A DNA stretch of 64,000 nt from Pholis gunnellus (GCA_910591455.2 OU342804.1:6284133-6348132), one strand, 5' to 3'. Positions 10,872 through 24,393 are shown, counted from the first letter of the stretch. Notes: generated by a model from the letters alone, not told the origin. Numbers and translations are program-made.

Positions 10872-12400
10872 ATACTCTAAATGATCTAATATAGAACATA
10901 CGTTTTTAATAGAGTTGAATGTATTAAAGGAGTATTCCACCAATAGTATTGCACTGCCTATAACACAGTTGGACTCATGATAGACAGTTTAAAACATGAT
11001 AAAATCGATGCAGCAGAACCAGAGATATCTTTTTTAACAGTTTACAGTTGTGGCACTGTAGCAGAAGTGAAGTGTTATGAAGTCAGCAAACTGACAGTTA
11101 CAAAGTTAACGTAAACAAATTGAAGTTAACATTAGCCACCGTTAGCTACCAGTCAACCCCAACAACCAATTCAGTAACTCCTGAGTGTGTTGACTTGATT
11201 AGTGCTGCATGTTATTGCTCATGGATTCAACTTTGTTGTTGTTTTTCTTTGTTCAGTTACACTTTAATGTGGTGAGTGAGACTCTTTTTTTTTTCATTAG
11301 CATTTTGGGACAAACATCAGTATCCGTGATAAACATGTTTTTTTTTAAACCTCTGCTTTCCAAACAATACTGTCTCAACTGTGTTGTTTTTACTGCTGCT
11401 GTCCATAGAAAACCCAGAGTATTTTATTTTACAAATCTAAAGTCGAGAACTGTGAAACCAAATGGACTCTTTCCTGTTATTTGTCGGTCTTTCGTCTCCA
11501 CATGTGGCGGCTCACCTGAGCTGCTTTTTTTTGCTGCCAGCCTGCTGAAAGCAACAATGAGCACCTGTGTTTGGACAAAGAGCTCTGTTTGTGCAGCTGA
11601 GACTGAGACAGGCTGTTGTTTCCTGGGTACACTCAGGTAATGCGATCTAGCTGCAATGATAATGTGACAACACTAGATGCCAGATGTGATAAAAAAAACA
11701 ACTGCTGAATATTTGAGTTTCAGTGAACCAGAACGATTCCTGATCACTTTTGATGGATATTGATCATTGGAGGTTTCCTTTGACACTGTTTCAGACAGAC
11801 AGCATTATGTTTCCCAAGAGATTTAGAGATGTATGAAGCAATTACTGGTAGAGACCTTCCATTACTTCAGTCGGACCAACAGACAGACTGATCAGTTAGT
11901 GAGCCCCCAGAGGTGACGTTTGGTGGGTCAGCTGTTAACCTTTAACCCTGTGATGAAATGAAGCTGGAAGACTGATGCTGATGCTGCTGCTGCCCTCCAG
12001 TCTGACTGTATTACCTCATTGATTAGAGATTTTGTGAATCCCCAAAATGTTATTCTTACCTGATGATTAGTGTGAACCAAAGCTGTGGAAATATGTTTAA
12101 AAGAAAAAGAACAACAACTCCCGATTTCATCATTTATCAGAAGATAAATATGATTACATGATTATGTTTACTATGAGTAGATCTGTATGTTTAATTGAAA
12201 TCTGTTTTACTAACTAATGTTGAATTTAGACAGTCTGAAAGAGGATGAGTTGATTTGTCCAATGTGTCATCATTTATTCATCACATTTTTATACCACGGT
12301 GGAGCAGCTAAACAAGCTTTAAACACCACGCAAAAGTGGATCATTCATTTCGAGTCGTGTTTCTGTTCACTTGATAACTTAGATCCCAGTATTGTCTTTT
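10872..12400. other. Intergenic DNA with probable repeat fragments
   Basis: The segment starting near 10924 (AAAGGAGTATTCCACCAA) has the look of a common teleost interspersed repeat, by memory only. A 143-codon open frame at 11209-11640 (plus) is rich in Phe and Leu, crosses homopolymer T runs and shows no family resemblance, so it is not called as a gene. Nothing else was recognised. Confidence 0.4.
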
Positions 12401-12404
12401 AGCT

Positions 12405-12800
12405 CTGTTTTTGGTCTTAGACAGACATCTGTCTCTGAGAGCACTGGACAGGCCTGTGATTCCTTGTTAAAGTGCGTTAATCCTCTTCCTCCAAAGACAT
12501 CTGTCTCTTTAGCTGCTAAATGCTTCACTATGTTCGCCAGCTAGTCTCTGACTGTGTCTGTCTGCTGTTTGCTGCTGAGCAGATTGTACAGTTGAGTTAT
12601 CAGAGCAGTTTGGTGAAAACAGCTGCAGCTGGAAACAAGGTTGATGATGCTTAGCTCCACCCTCTCGTGTCACTTCTGGTTGCAAAAATCCAAGATGGCG
12701 ACGGCCAAACTAGAGGCTTCATAACATCAGTCCACAAACCAATGGGTGACGTCACTGTGACTACGTCCACTTCTTATAATCAGCCTACATTAATGCTGAT
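12405..12800 (+). repeat. Dispersed repeat with conserved TGACGTCA-containing end
   Basis: The right part (about 12670-12790) matches 20466-20590 and 30165-30300: each has an AAGATGG.GACGGCC-like start, then GTCCACAAACCAAT, GGTGACGTCA and TACGTCCACTTCTTAT. The left part (12410-12660) resembles a teleost interspersed repeat from memory. It carries a perfect CRE palindrome at 12747-12754. I infer a non-autonomous DNA element. Confidence 0.6.
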
Positions 12801-13311
12801 TGGAAATCCACATAAAATGTGCAATATAGCAATGTCTGAATGTTTTACAACATTCCATTCTTTTTAGGATCCCATATAATGTTGTGTATAAAAGGATTTA
12901 ATTACACCAAGGTAGCAATTACTACACATTGTGATAAGGTTCTCTTCTTGTTAATTAGTGAGAAACAGGGCACCAAACTCATTATTTCACTCAACACATC
13001 AAAACACTGAGAGACACAATATTGCTGAATTCCTCCCCAGTGAAAGGAGTTGATCAATACTATGGATCCTCTGTGATGGGGTGAATAGTGGAGGATCAAT
13101 GGAACAGACTGATGGTAATGCATGTTTACATGTTTAGACAACACCAACGGTATTATCCTCTTTTATGGCTTCATGGCAAACACTGGATAATGAAGCAAGA
13201 TTGACAAAAACAAGGCGTCTGATAATGTACCAGAAACTTCAGTAACATTGGGATGTAATGTTAACTTTCAGAAGCAGGGCAGACCATTACATCAAGGGTT
13301 CTTCAACCTAT

Positions 13312-13527
13312 GACGACTGTGGCTGAGTGGAGCGCAGGGCTGTCATTCAATCAGAGGGTTGGCGGCACAAACCCCGGGTCTGGTGCCACTGGTTGCATGT
13401 CGATGTGTCCTTGAGCAAGACACTTAACCTGAAAATTGCTCCCGTAGCTGTGCCTACGGTATGATAGCGTCTGAATTGTGAGTCGCTCTGGATTAAAGTG
13501 TCAGCTAAATGACTGTAATGTAATGTA
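13312..13527 (+). mobile_element. tRNA-derived SINE, near full length
   Basis: The 5' end has a recognisable RNA polymerase III box A (TGGCTGAGTGG at about 13321) and, about 40 bases on, a degenerate box B-like GGCACAAACCCCGGG. The body contains GTCCTTGAGCAAGACACTTAACC and the 3' end is GAGTCGCTCTGGATTAAAGTG then TCAGCTAAATGACTGTAATG with TGTAATG repeats. This organisation is typical of tRNA-derived fish SINEs with a LINE-like tail. Fragments of the same family are at 15394-15455 (reverse) and 20070-20132 (forward). Confidence 0.8.
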
Positions 13528-13529
13528 AA

Positions 13530-15390
13530 ATAACTCTGTAAATAAAGAAATGTAACTATGTGAATGCTATTTCTTGCACGAATATAACAATGCAATTTGT
13601 TATGTGCTTTGCATAGAAACTGTCTTATTAGAAAACACATACAGTTAGATTGACGGATTAATGATATTTGATTGCTGTTGAATCAACTTGGTCAACACAG
13701 AATTCAGAGCATTTCTATTTCTATGTCAACATCTTTTAATCAGTTTAGAGATTCTGTCTTCAGGGTTTTGGTGGCTGGACATCTTCAGAGATGTTAGTAA
13801 ATCCAAATGGATGGAGCAAAAACTGATGTTTCGGAATGGGAGGGTGTTTCTGCTTGGATGTAAAGATAAACTGAGTCATTCTTTAGTTGCTGTAAATAAA
13901 GCATAAAAAAGGGCTTACACTGCATCCACATTTCTTCAGATTAATAGAAGGATCAGTTCATGAAACAACAGTGAAACTGTGTAAGATTTCGACCTCCTGT
14001 GTTTATAAATCATAATAATGCTCCGGACGTTGTGGAAATACTAACAGCGATTCTATTCAGATTCTGTAAACCATGAAGCTCATGAAAAGGATCCATCATG
14101 CATATCTCTGGGCAAAGCATGTAATTGTGTTCGGTTTTCTTAATATAAATGGTTCCCGTGTTGAGCTAGCACAGTGGCATGAATGGATATCCATTAGATT
14201 GAGATGTAATTCAACTATCACTCAAGGCAACCTTCATGTTTAGACCTTAAGAAACACATTTTCATTGCGTTGTGTTTTATAGATGGACGCACAATGCAGC
14301 GGAGCAGTGAACAACAATGAGGATGCAATTACTCTTGAGTACCAGCTCGGGTTGCAGATCATTTTATTGGGATGCCAATGACCTGCAGGGAAGGAAAACA
14401 CAATATGTGCACTGATGATAATGACATTCCTCCAGACTACATTACTGAACAGACGAAGTTTCAATGGAAAGTGTTCATAAACAAAAGTCTGTGGTTTTTC
14501 CAGAGTAATGGGGATTTCTCAGCGCTGTGAACAAACTTCATTCACCTCCTTTGTATTGGAACATTTAATCCGTTTTTTAATTATTCCAAACTGAATCTGT
14601 TGTTTTAAAATGTCTTTCTGCTACTAAGAGACATATGACATTTGGCAGTATCCATTTACTCCAATGCAAACAAAAGACTATAAGAGTCTCAATAAGAGAC
14701 TGAAATGATGATGAAACAAAAGAAAGGGGGTCAGTGTGCGCGGGACAATCGCCTCCGTGGAGTCCATTAATCACTTATAATACGGGATCCGTGGTAACCC
14801 TGAGAGTTTGCTAATACCTGGAAAAATCGTTGCCATCCCATAAGATTCTTATGGTTCTTATGCGATGGAAACATTGATCACTGCTCCAGTAAATAGGACA
14901 AAAACCTTTGATACGATTTGGCAACAGAAGATATTTCTGGCTTGCTCAGCTCATAGAACCCTTCGGCTCAGCTACTAGCCAGAAAGCTAACCTTATGCTA
15001 AAAGATTCAAAGTCAATATCATTGCCTACGTTTGTAAAACAGTGAATATAACTTGACGTTATGTTTTTCCTGAGAGGAAGTATGATCAGGGAAAATATAT
15101 AAAAACACCTGTGTTGAGTGAGTCTTTAAAGCAGGTATTTAAAAGGAGCCTGTAAACATTTTTAAGGCCATTGGCACTTTCATGGCATTGGACAAAATGC
15201 TCTCTATTTCATTCATATGACAAATTACTTTTAGGAGTTTTAAGTGAATCATTTTTCAAGTCAGCTGACAGGAAAAGACAGAAGCAGTTTAACCATTTAC
15301 TAGTATAACTTTGTCAGATTCTCCCTGTATGTATTCATCCTGAATGGACTGTAAAACAAACCAGGTTTATGTGCTCAACACACACTGACG
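13530..15390. other. Intergenic DNA, no gene recognised
   Basis: Short open frames without family resemblance, and no clear repeat unit detected by eye. Non-coding on current evidence. Confidence 0.45.
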
Positions 15391-15393
15391 CAT

Positions 15394-15455
15394 TACATTA
15401 CATAACATTACGTCATTTAGCAGACGCTTTTATCCAAAGCGACTCACAATAAGTG
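15394..15455 (-). mobile_element. SINE 3'-end fragment (reverse orientation)
   Basis: CATTACATAACATTACG followed by TCATTTAGCAGACGCTTTTA and TCCAAAGCGACTCACAAT is the reverse complement of the SINE tail seen at 13485-13527. Only the 3' end is present, a common 5'-truncation product. Confidence 0.75.
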
Positions 15456-15919
15456 TGTTCAACATAGGTATTCAAGAGAACTAGTCAGCAGAAGTCATAA
15501 GTGCATCTCCTTTTTTAAACAAGCATCTAAGAGCATAAACCAGAGCAAACGTACAGTGCAGAAACAAACTAATACGAATACAATAAGTGCAACAAACTAA
15601 TATGAATAACAAACGTAAATCTGTTTTCCTTCCAAATGTAGATTTCTCCCCCTTCATTTGTAAATTATTCCTCCAGTATAACTCTCAAGCTTTGCCGCAC
15701 TCTCAGCTAGACTGGGGTGCACATTTGATGTCGGCACATTTCTTGTCTATTTAGAAATAATGTAGCAGATGTGTATGTTAGATTTTGGTGAAGCCATTGA
15801 TTCCCTATAAACAGCTTCCTGTATCAGTGCTGTGGGTGCACACTGTTTTGCTTATCTGCAAACATGCTAATTAGCTAATTAACTTAACTAACTGCCTTCA
15901 CTTGCTGTCTTATTTATTT

Positions 15920-16060
15920 TAATTTATTTATTATGCCTTTATTTAACCAGATTTATTGGGAACCAGTTCTCATTTACAATGACGACCTGGCCAAAACAGG
16001 AGGCAAGTCGTAACAAACCAATAAAACATAGAAACATCTCAATCAATCCCATAAAAAAAC
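15920..16060. repeat. Interspersed repeat fragment (TTTATTTAACCAG family)
   Basis: GCCTTTATTTAACCAG, AACCAGTTCTCATTTACAA and GACGACCTGGCCAA form the signature of a very widespread teleost interspersed sequence, recognised from memory. The rest of the element is absent or degraded. Confidence 0.5.
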
Positions 16061-16241
16061 ATCATAATAACTCTTAACTTTGTCTTAACTCAGTCAGACA
16101 AAGTAGAAACCAAAGCTAATGTAATTAAAATGCAACTTGCAGCAAAGAGTGATGTAGAACCAGGCTCCATGCGTTGCCATTGCAGTTGTCACCAGAAGAT
16201 GGCGCTGTTTCTTCACAAATATCCACTGAAACCTGTGTTGG

Positions 16242-16822
16242 GGTCCTGTTGTGTGCTGGCTCTGGTCCCGCTGTGTGGTGGCTCTGGTCCCGTTGTGTGG
16301 TGGCTCTGGTCCCGCTCTGTGGTGGCTCTGGTCCCACTGTGTGGTGGCTCTGGTCCCGTTGTGTGGTGGCTCTGGTCCCGCTGTGTGGTGGCTCTGGTCC
16401 TGTTGTGTGGTGGCTCTGGTCCTGTTGTGTGGTGGCTCTGGTCCAGCTGTGTGGTGGCTCTGGTCCCGTTGTCTGGTGGCTCTGGTCCCGCTGTGTGGTG
16501 GCTCTGGTCCCGCTGTGTGGTGTCCCGCTGTGTGGTGGCTCTGGTCCTGTTGTGTGGTGGCTCTGGTCCTGTTGTGTGGTGGCTCTGGTCCCGCTGTGTG
16601 GTGTCCCGCTGTGTGGTGGCTCTGGTCCTGTTGTGTGGTGGCTCTGGTCCCGCTGTGTGGTGGCTCTGGTCCCGCTGTGTGGTGTCCCGCTGTGTGGTGG
16701 CTCTGGTCCTGTTGTGTGGTGGCTCTGGTCCTGTTGTGTGGTGGCTCTGGTCCTGCGGTGTGGTGGCTCTGGTCCTGTTGTGTGGTGGCTCTGGTCCCGC
16801 GGTGTGGTGACTCTGGTCCTGC
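16242..16822. repeat. 22-bp minisatellite with 81-bp higher-order units
   Basis: About 24 copies of GGCTCTGGTCCCGCTGTGTG+GT (22 bp; variants with CCGTTG, CCTGTTG, CCAGCTG) are interrupted by three 15-bp truncated units lacking GGCTCTG, starting at 16522, 16603 and 16684. These are exactly 81 bp apart (3 x 22 + 15), so the middle of the array is amplified as a higher-order unit. The unit has no stop codon in any plus frame, so roughly 200-codon open frames appear in all three plus frames and one minus frame; none is a gene. Confidence 0.95.
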
Positions 16823-16824
16823 TG

Positions 16825-19800
16825 GTTTTGCCCTCTAATCATCTAATCAGAGGTTGACGACCACCTGGTGCGTCAGGTGAGAGTAAAAGCAGGACAGAAG
16901 AACCAGCAGGACTCTGTGTCTGACACCTTCAGGAACCAGGAGGCATTTTTTAAAAGTCAGTCCAACACTTCAGCACTTCACTAATTAGTTCCTCTGAAAT
17001 CACATGTTGCGTTTGAAATGAAACATGCAGCTTCTCAGCAGTCAGCGCTTTTGGTCCTTAAAGTCCTAATCTGGGATTTTATGATCTAAAATGATGTAGT
17101 GGTAGTTTTCTGTTTAAGATATTCTCTCAGCTTCTTACACAATGTCAACCAAAAATGATAAGGAAGCGATGAAAAAAGTGATGTACAACTGAGCGTTTTA
17201 CTATTTCTGATGACAACTATTTGAAATTGAGAAAATAATCTCAAACTTCAGATGTTCAGTTTCTTCTCTGAGTACTTTGAAGGACTTCTCATCACGTCAC
17301 ACATGTAGAGCTTTGAATGCTTTAACCACAACCCTGTTTGTTTGCATGAAATCTTACAAATTAAATGATTTTTTTAAATTGCTAAACACAACTCCTGACT
17401 CAACTAATAGTTTGTCTATTTTGCTTTGGCTGTATTCTTGAATTATTTTTCAAATTTCTTAACAATTCCTTTGTTTAGTTTTTTACATTTTCATTCTATT
17501 TGCACAAATTGCACAAGAGTAAGTACAATGCTTTACAATTTGCCCAATAACCACAAACGCATGACTTGTTGATCAAAACCGATGAGTTGATTCTCAGTCA
17601 GATTGTGAAATTGTTCTTCACAACCTCTAAACGTTCTCTCGTCGTATTAACCATCACATCACACAAAACAATCCGTTCAATCATCTAAATCTGTCAGATA
17701 CAGATATATAAATATCTCTGACATGCTGTTAGTACTGTGAGGAGGTACAATTTGTGGATTTCTACTGAGCTACCACAGGGTTTCCTATCCATCTATACAT
17801 AAATAATAATCAAAGGTGAATTTTCTGCAGTCAACATGTTGTCACAGCAGTTCATAAACTTTGTTAGGTTTAGGAAAACCGTCACAAACTCATCACTTCA
17901 CAACAACCCTTTGTGACACAGTGGACAGTCCTGTGTTTGATTCGTGTACCATGGAAGTCAATCCAAACAGTTTCCATTGCATCGTTTTCATGCTGAGAGA
18001 CACGGACATAAAATGGACACAAAACCAACAGATTACATTTGGTGACTACCTGCAACGATACTGTTACAGTACATGTAACACATTACTTCACGAGTAAATG
18101 TGCTGCCTGTGTGCAGATCCTTTTTTCTGTGTACTACAGTATTCTACAGTAATTACTTTTCCCACTAAACTTTTCCCTGTTACCTATACTGTGGAAAATC
18201 TAAAAAGCTCAGTGCGACGACAAACAATAGCATTAAAAAAGAAAAAAATCTAGTTTACTCTTGCTAGTTTTTCAAGCTATGTCTTTTAAGCATCTCTATT
18301 CAATAACAGCTAAGTGAACTCTCCAGATGAAGGCCATGTGATACGATCAAAAGCTCAAGAACAGCTACTAAAAGGGACATTGTAGTGAGATTGTTTTATT
18401 AATTGTTGGTTTAAGGATTAACTATGAACCTCAGCAATTTGAACGATCTGATAAAAAAGACTGTGGTGAAAGTTCATCGTGATGAATATTCTGATAAATG
18501 CTAAAGTTAAGCTTCTCTTTAATGTCATTTCTTTAACATAAAGACAAAAATTACAAAGCTGGTTCTGAAAAGAGAGAAATAATAGTCTTCACCAGGACAT
18601 TTTATAAAAGCATTGCGGCGTTCGTCATCACTTCCTGCAGTCTGAATAATAAAATGTGAGACGTTGAAACACTAAAACACTTTGGTTCTGCAGATACACT
18701 TTGTATATTATAATGGCTGCATGGACCCTTTCTGTTTTTCTGTGTCTTGTGTTTCTTCACATGGAGAATCAGTCAGACATTTTATCAGTAAACAGGTGAT
18801 TAAAGACGGTCACTATTGACCTTTGGGCCTGGAGTCATTTCCCTAACGGAGACATTACTCTAGTTTGACTGTCAAACAGAAACGCGTTACATTGGTCCAC
18901 CAGCAAACGGAGAAAAACCTCAGTGACTAATGTGAGTCATTACAACAACTCTAATAACAGCCGCTCTCCACGATTAATTATTGAGGAACTGTAATTAGTT
19001 TTAGATGCTCGTTGGAGAGGAGCTTTTTCTGTTTTTCTGTGTTAAATTTAGGAGGAAAATAAAAAAAAACACTACAGCTCACGTTGACTTGTCTCTCCTG
19101 TCAGATGTTTAGTGGTTGGTAATGTCACATGAACACATCACATCCTGCAAACCAGACACTTTGGGTTGGTAGGAGGAGGAAAATGTGAAGAGTTTTCTGG
19201 ACCTTTCTCCCCAGGCTCTCCACACCTTCATCTTCTCTGAGGTGACAAGATGACGAATCCATGTTAGCGGTTTTCCTTCAGCGATTAAACCTCTCGGGAT
19301 CATCGAAAGAACCTTTTCAGGGACCCATTAAGCTAAAAGCATAAGAAGACAAGTGAACTTCTTAAAAAAGACTGTGTAAGTGTTTCCATTATCAGAACTC
19401 GGGAGTGAGCTTCAGCACTTTTCTATGTGTCCTAATCTGAGATTACACTTTGAAGAGGTCATTTCAAAGAAGTCTACTTTGGGCTTGATGCTCAGACGAG
19501 TCAATGCATTTTCTAAGAGGAGAAAAAGACACATTTTGACATTTTGTTGATGACTCTTCATGGAAACATCTGCTGCTCATCATTGTGGATGTAAAGGACT
19601 CGGCAGGCTTGCCTGTATTTCTCCTCACTAATTATTGGCGTGATAATTACAAAAGCGTTGTTTACGTAAATGTCAGCGCTCGGATGAATCTGATCAAATA
19701 CCTGCCTTCATCCACCAACATCAGATGTTTAGTTTGTTTGCATGAAATCCTACAAATTCAAGTTTTTTTTAAATTGCTAAACACAATTTCTTATTTTTCT

Positions 19801-20060
19801 TCCCACTTTATCAAAACAAAAAAAGCAAAAACATGTAGACAAATATTCTGACATCTCTTGCAAAAGCAAACACTATATAAAGACTTTTAAAAAGCTGTAT
19901 TTTACATCACAACTTGATATACAAACAACAAATAAATAACTCTTCTCACATGCCAACTGAATATCATTTAGAGTCATTGGCATTTTAATTTGTAGCATGC
20001 TGTTTATTCTCAATAATCCTATTCTCATAACAGCATCAGACACAGCGACTTTACCTGTGT
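16825..20060. other. Intergenic DNA, no gene recognised
   Basis: Over 3 kb with only short, unrelated open frames. The stretch near 17864 starts with the GTTAGGTTTAGGAAAA block also seen near 474 and 35747, and 18310-18420 resembles a dispersed repeat. Nothing coding was identified. Confidence 0.45.
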
Positions 20061-20069
20061 GTGATAGAA

Positions 20070-20132
20070 TCTGAATTGTAAGACTCTTTGGATAAAAGCG
20101 TCTGCTAAATGACTGCAATGTAATGTAATGTA
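20070..20132 (+). mobile_element. SINE 3'-end fragment
   Basis: AATCTGAATTGTAAGACTCT, TTGGATAAAAGCGTCTGCTA and AATGACTGCAATGTAATG repeats match the tail of the SINE at 13312-13527. It is 5'-truncated. Confidence 0.75.
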
Positions 20133-20337
20133 CCTGACGACGACATGAAGAACGGTCTTGTTCTGTAAACAAAATACAGTGTACTGTATTTACGGTCTTA
20201 TAACTGTAAACCAAAGATCACCTGAATCTATTCATAGTGTTCAAGCTCTGATTTCTAATGGAGCTAATTGGTTACGGATGTTGTCACAGGTGCATGCTGG
20301 GTGCAGGTGATTGATTGAGTGTGGTATTTCAATATTT

Positions 20338-20342
<5 letters not shown>

Positions 20343-20421
<79 letters not shown>
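20343..20421. repeat. (CA)n microsatellite
   Basis: About 39 uninterrupted CA dinucleotides. Confidence 0.95.
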
Positions 20422-20423
<2 letters not shown>

Positions 20424-20465
20424 CTTCAAGCTTTAAATTATGTGTTTGATAACGTGTAGTTATTT

Positions 20466-20600
20466 GCAAAAAACTGGTTGCAAAATGCCAAGATGGTGAC
20501 GACCAAAACGTCAAACTCAAGGCTTCAAAACATCAGTCCACAAACCAATTGGTGACGTCACGACGACTACGTCCACTTCTTATGAACAGTCTATGGCGCC
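20466..20600 (+). repeat. Dispersed repeat copy with TGACGTCA core
   Basis: Second copy of the element end described at 12670-12790: CCAAGATGGTGACGACCAAA, CATCAGTCCACAAACCAATT, GGTGACGTCA and CTACGTCCACTTCTTATG. A perfect CRE palindrome sits at 20553-20560. Confidence 0.7.
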
Positions 20601-21629
20601 GACCAACCGTCGCATTTGTCGAGTTGGGAGTGAGACCGGGTTGAACTGGAGGTGAACAATGTTTCATCCTCCTCTGCTCCCAACAGACATGAGTCATTGG
20701 AGTCATTTGGAGGCTGTTGGAGGTCTATGTCATTTGAACATAAACACATATCTTTATTTGGCATATATACAAAGTATCAGAGCAAACATCAGCTATTGGC
20801 GAGCCCTTATATACAACACATATGTTCAATTATATATCATGATCTTTATGGTGAAGAAAATCTTTTAGGAATTGACCACATTGTTTATTTATTTGAGAAA
20901 CTTTTGAAAATGACAATCTCAATCTGAGAAATGAAGCCTGTTTGTATCTTTTCTTCCATGTGACCTCCCTTGTCACTTCGAGTTGCCACGTCATGGCTGT
21001 GAAAAGCCTGGAATAGTTCAGCAGTCATTGATTTTTTTTCTTCTCCCCATCTTGAGTGGCAAGCAATGACTTTGTATCTACCTCCTGGCAATAACAGAAT
21101 CTTCAGATTGAAATTGATTTAAGTCCCAGTGGCACTAAAGCCCAAGTGCATAAGTTCAAGGATTTAATGATTCTGTTTGTGATGTAACATGAAACTAATT
21201 GTGCCTGTTGTCTAACAATCATTTCTGCAGGTAGACACTGATCCTGAATCAGCTCCAGGTGCTGACCTCTGCAAACCCCCTGAGGGGACATGGTGGATAT
21301 TTCCAAATGTGAAATCAACACGTAATACAACTATTGATTGTCATTATCGGTGGGTTGATACAACTGAAATATCCCAACACTTGTCATGGATTGTCATGAA
21401 AATTTGTACAGACATTCATTGTCCCCAGAGGATGAATTATTGACTTTAACTAACAGGTTGACATTTTGGGCATTAACTGAATTTATTAATTCACTTTTGG
21501 ATGAATTGCCATGAAATTTCATACTCATATTCATGGATCCCAGACACTGACTATGGTACAAAATATTTTCAAAAAAGACAATATTCCTACCAATCTGTTT
21601 ACATGGCTAATTACATTTTTTTTTTTATT

Positions 21630-21927
<298 letters not shown>

Positions 21928-21929
21928 TG

Positions 21930-23150
21930 CAGAGAGGCAGCAGAGATGAGGGAAATTCTTATCATTGCTGCAAAAACTGCCACCAGACTGTTTCTCTACA
22001 CTGCAATTACAGCGCAGAGAACAGTGTGCATTATTTAATGACCACTGTAGGCAGACAGGAGCAGAAAGGTCCAGAACCCACAACCCTTAATTACCTCACA
22101 GTGACGCACAAGAGCGCCTCTGAAGGATGCCGGGCTGACAGAGTGAACTTGTCCAAGTGTATGTTATTTACCGATCCAGTGAACTCAGAGCCTTTTTCTT
22201 CCTGAGGGTTCAAAAAAGGAAAAGGGTGGAGTATAAGGTACTTTTCCTTAATGAATAGTTTATTATTAAGAGCAGTGTCGTTATATTCTTCTCTTCTTTG
22301 ATATTCTGCTCTTTTAAGATTATTTTCGCTCAGTTCATAAAAGTTGAAATATTAATCCCAGTGAGGGGAAGATCAAAGCTGCTTCATCATCCCTTTTAAT
22401 ACGCTTGAAATGTTCCGTAACATGACAGACAGTTTGACGGACATCTGCTGCCCACGCTGGGAAACATCTTGTGTCTTCAGTCACAGCCTTAAAGGGGCTT
22501 AGCATTATAGTTTTATGGTAGGAACTGACAGGATTCTTTGCATTAATCATCTCCTCCACCCACACAGGTTTTGAAACACATGCTGTAGAAGCCGGATGTG
22601 CTCTTTCGGTCAAGTCTAATTTGGCGGCTGTTCAAGGTCATTGATAGAGAAAATCTCTGTCTGTCAGTCAGTAAATCAGCCAGATAATTATGAGCATGGT
22701 GTGAACAGAGGAGCTGCCTCCTGCTGCGGTAGACACACCTCGTTACACCTGGACGCACCGCTGATTGACACTTGGAGGCTCTGATTTATCTGCAATCATT
22801 GTCATCAACCTCACCGGCAGCACAGAGTTGTACAATCAGTCTTGTTTGTATTCTTTCAATTACGAATTTACTTTTTTATGCTTCCTGTAAAGCCCTTTGA
22901 AATGTCTTTTTGAGCTATATAATTAAACTTGCCATGCTTTGTTTAAAAGATAAGATTACCTGGTACCACTTTCTAAAAATAAATTAGTATATAATATATA
23001 TATATATTTTATACATCAGTTATAAGCTGTTAGTGAGATCAACTTTTGCGTTGCACAGTTGTGAAAAATCACTTTGATTGATTTGTCAAGTTCTGAAAAC
23101 CGGCTGCAGAGGCTCTGGACCCAAATCTTTACTGATGTGTTTTGATGGCT
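21930..23150. other. Intergenic DNA, no gene recognised
   Basis: No coding signal. The 22890-22940 stretch (AAAGCCCTTTGAAATGTC ... GAGCTATATAATTAAACTT) resembles the 3' terminus of L2-type LINEs, the only annotatable hint. Confidence 0.4.
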
Positions 23151-23159
23151 AGCCAACTT

Positions 23160-23360
23160 CTATGTTACAAGTCATTGTTTTGCAAGTCTCAAGCGAGTCC
23201 CAAGTCAAGACTGACAAGTCTCAAATCAAGTCCCAAAGTAGTCCCAAGTCAAGTCCCAAGTCAAGAGCCAAGTCCTGACTGACAAATCCAAAATACAGTC
23301 CCAATGCAAAACCGACAAGTCCCAAATTAAGAGTCAATCCCAAGATAAGACAGTCAAATC
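23160..23360. repeat. Degenerate CAAGTC(CC) tandem repeat
   Basis: Imperfect tandem copies of CAAGTCCCAAGTC-like units, with ACTGACAAGTC interruptions, run for about 200 bp; a weaker patch is at 23790-23870. The unit length is irregular (6-12 bp), suggesting an old, eroded satellite-like tract. Confidence 0.7.
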
Positions 23361-24393
23361 TCAAGTAAAGTCCTAAACTTTTGTTTGAGTACAAACAAGT
23401 CATAATGCTCTCTACCAAATGTAATGCCATTTTCGTCACCATCTGCATTCTGTAATTTTCGATCTTGACGTTTGGCATACTGCAGTTTGTTTCTTGTTGA
23501 CCACCGCAGAGTTTTTGTACAACAATATCATCTTTGGTCTCATTTTTTCCCACTGGCGCTCAGTAGTGAAGCGTTAGTCCTTTATGGTTCTCTCCTACAA
23601 CTTGATTGGATGCTGTCGAAATGCTTCAAACAAAGTGGATGTGGGGGAATTACAGTGTTGCTGTTACTTGCTGAGAATGAATATTGTTAACATTAGTTGA
23701 TTCAGAAAATAAAGGGAAATGAATGGATGCACTTTTTAAACAGCATACTTTTTAATAGTTGGGCTTGGGTGAAGGTATCACGTATTATTTAGGCTCAAGT
23801 CCAAGTGAAGTCACGACTCATTGGTGTCAAAGTCCATGTCAAGTTACAAGTGTTTTTATTTTATTTTGTCAAGTAATCAAATGTGTCCACACCTATGCTT
23901 CTTGACACATCGGCACACAGACTAAAATGATCTGCAGTGGAAGTCATAGTTATGATATGTTGATAGTTATGATATGTCCAGCAACAACAGAGACGTCCTC
24001 TGAGGGCAGTTTTCCGGAAGAAAAATCACTTAACTAACTGAACGTGGCCAGAACTATACAGGATGTTGTTCAGGTTGAGATCCCATGAAAGCATCCACAC
24101 AGACGACAGCTACATCGATGAGTCACTCAGTCATGAAATTAGATGTGACAGCTGCCGATGGAACAAACTCAGAGAGCCTTTAAGACGTGGCTTCATATCA
24201 CACACCAGTACAGTGACGGTGCTCATTAATCATGGTCTTATGTCACATCAATGACTGGTGAGACTCGAGATACAGCAATTATTGATGAGTCACCACAGGA
24301 ATTAACTCCCGACCCCGACGGTTCTTTACAACCAGAGCTGGCTGGTACGCTATCTGATGACCAATCAGAAACCAGCACTGGGAAGACATACTG

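Noticed and set aside
11209..11640. 143-codon plus-strand open frame
   Set aside because: Phe/Leu-rich, crosses homopolymer T runs, no recognisable domain and no neighbouring exons or promoter.
16130..16857. Four overlapping open frames of about 200 codons (three plus, one minus)
   Set aside because: They exist only because the 22-bp minisatellite unit has no stop codon in those frames; there is no start context, intron structure or family similarity.
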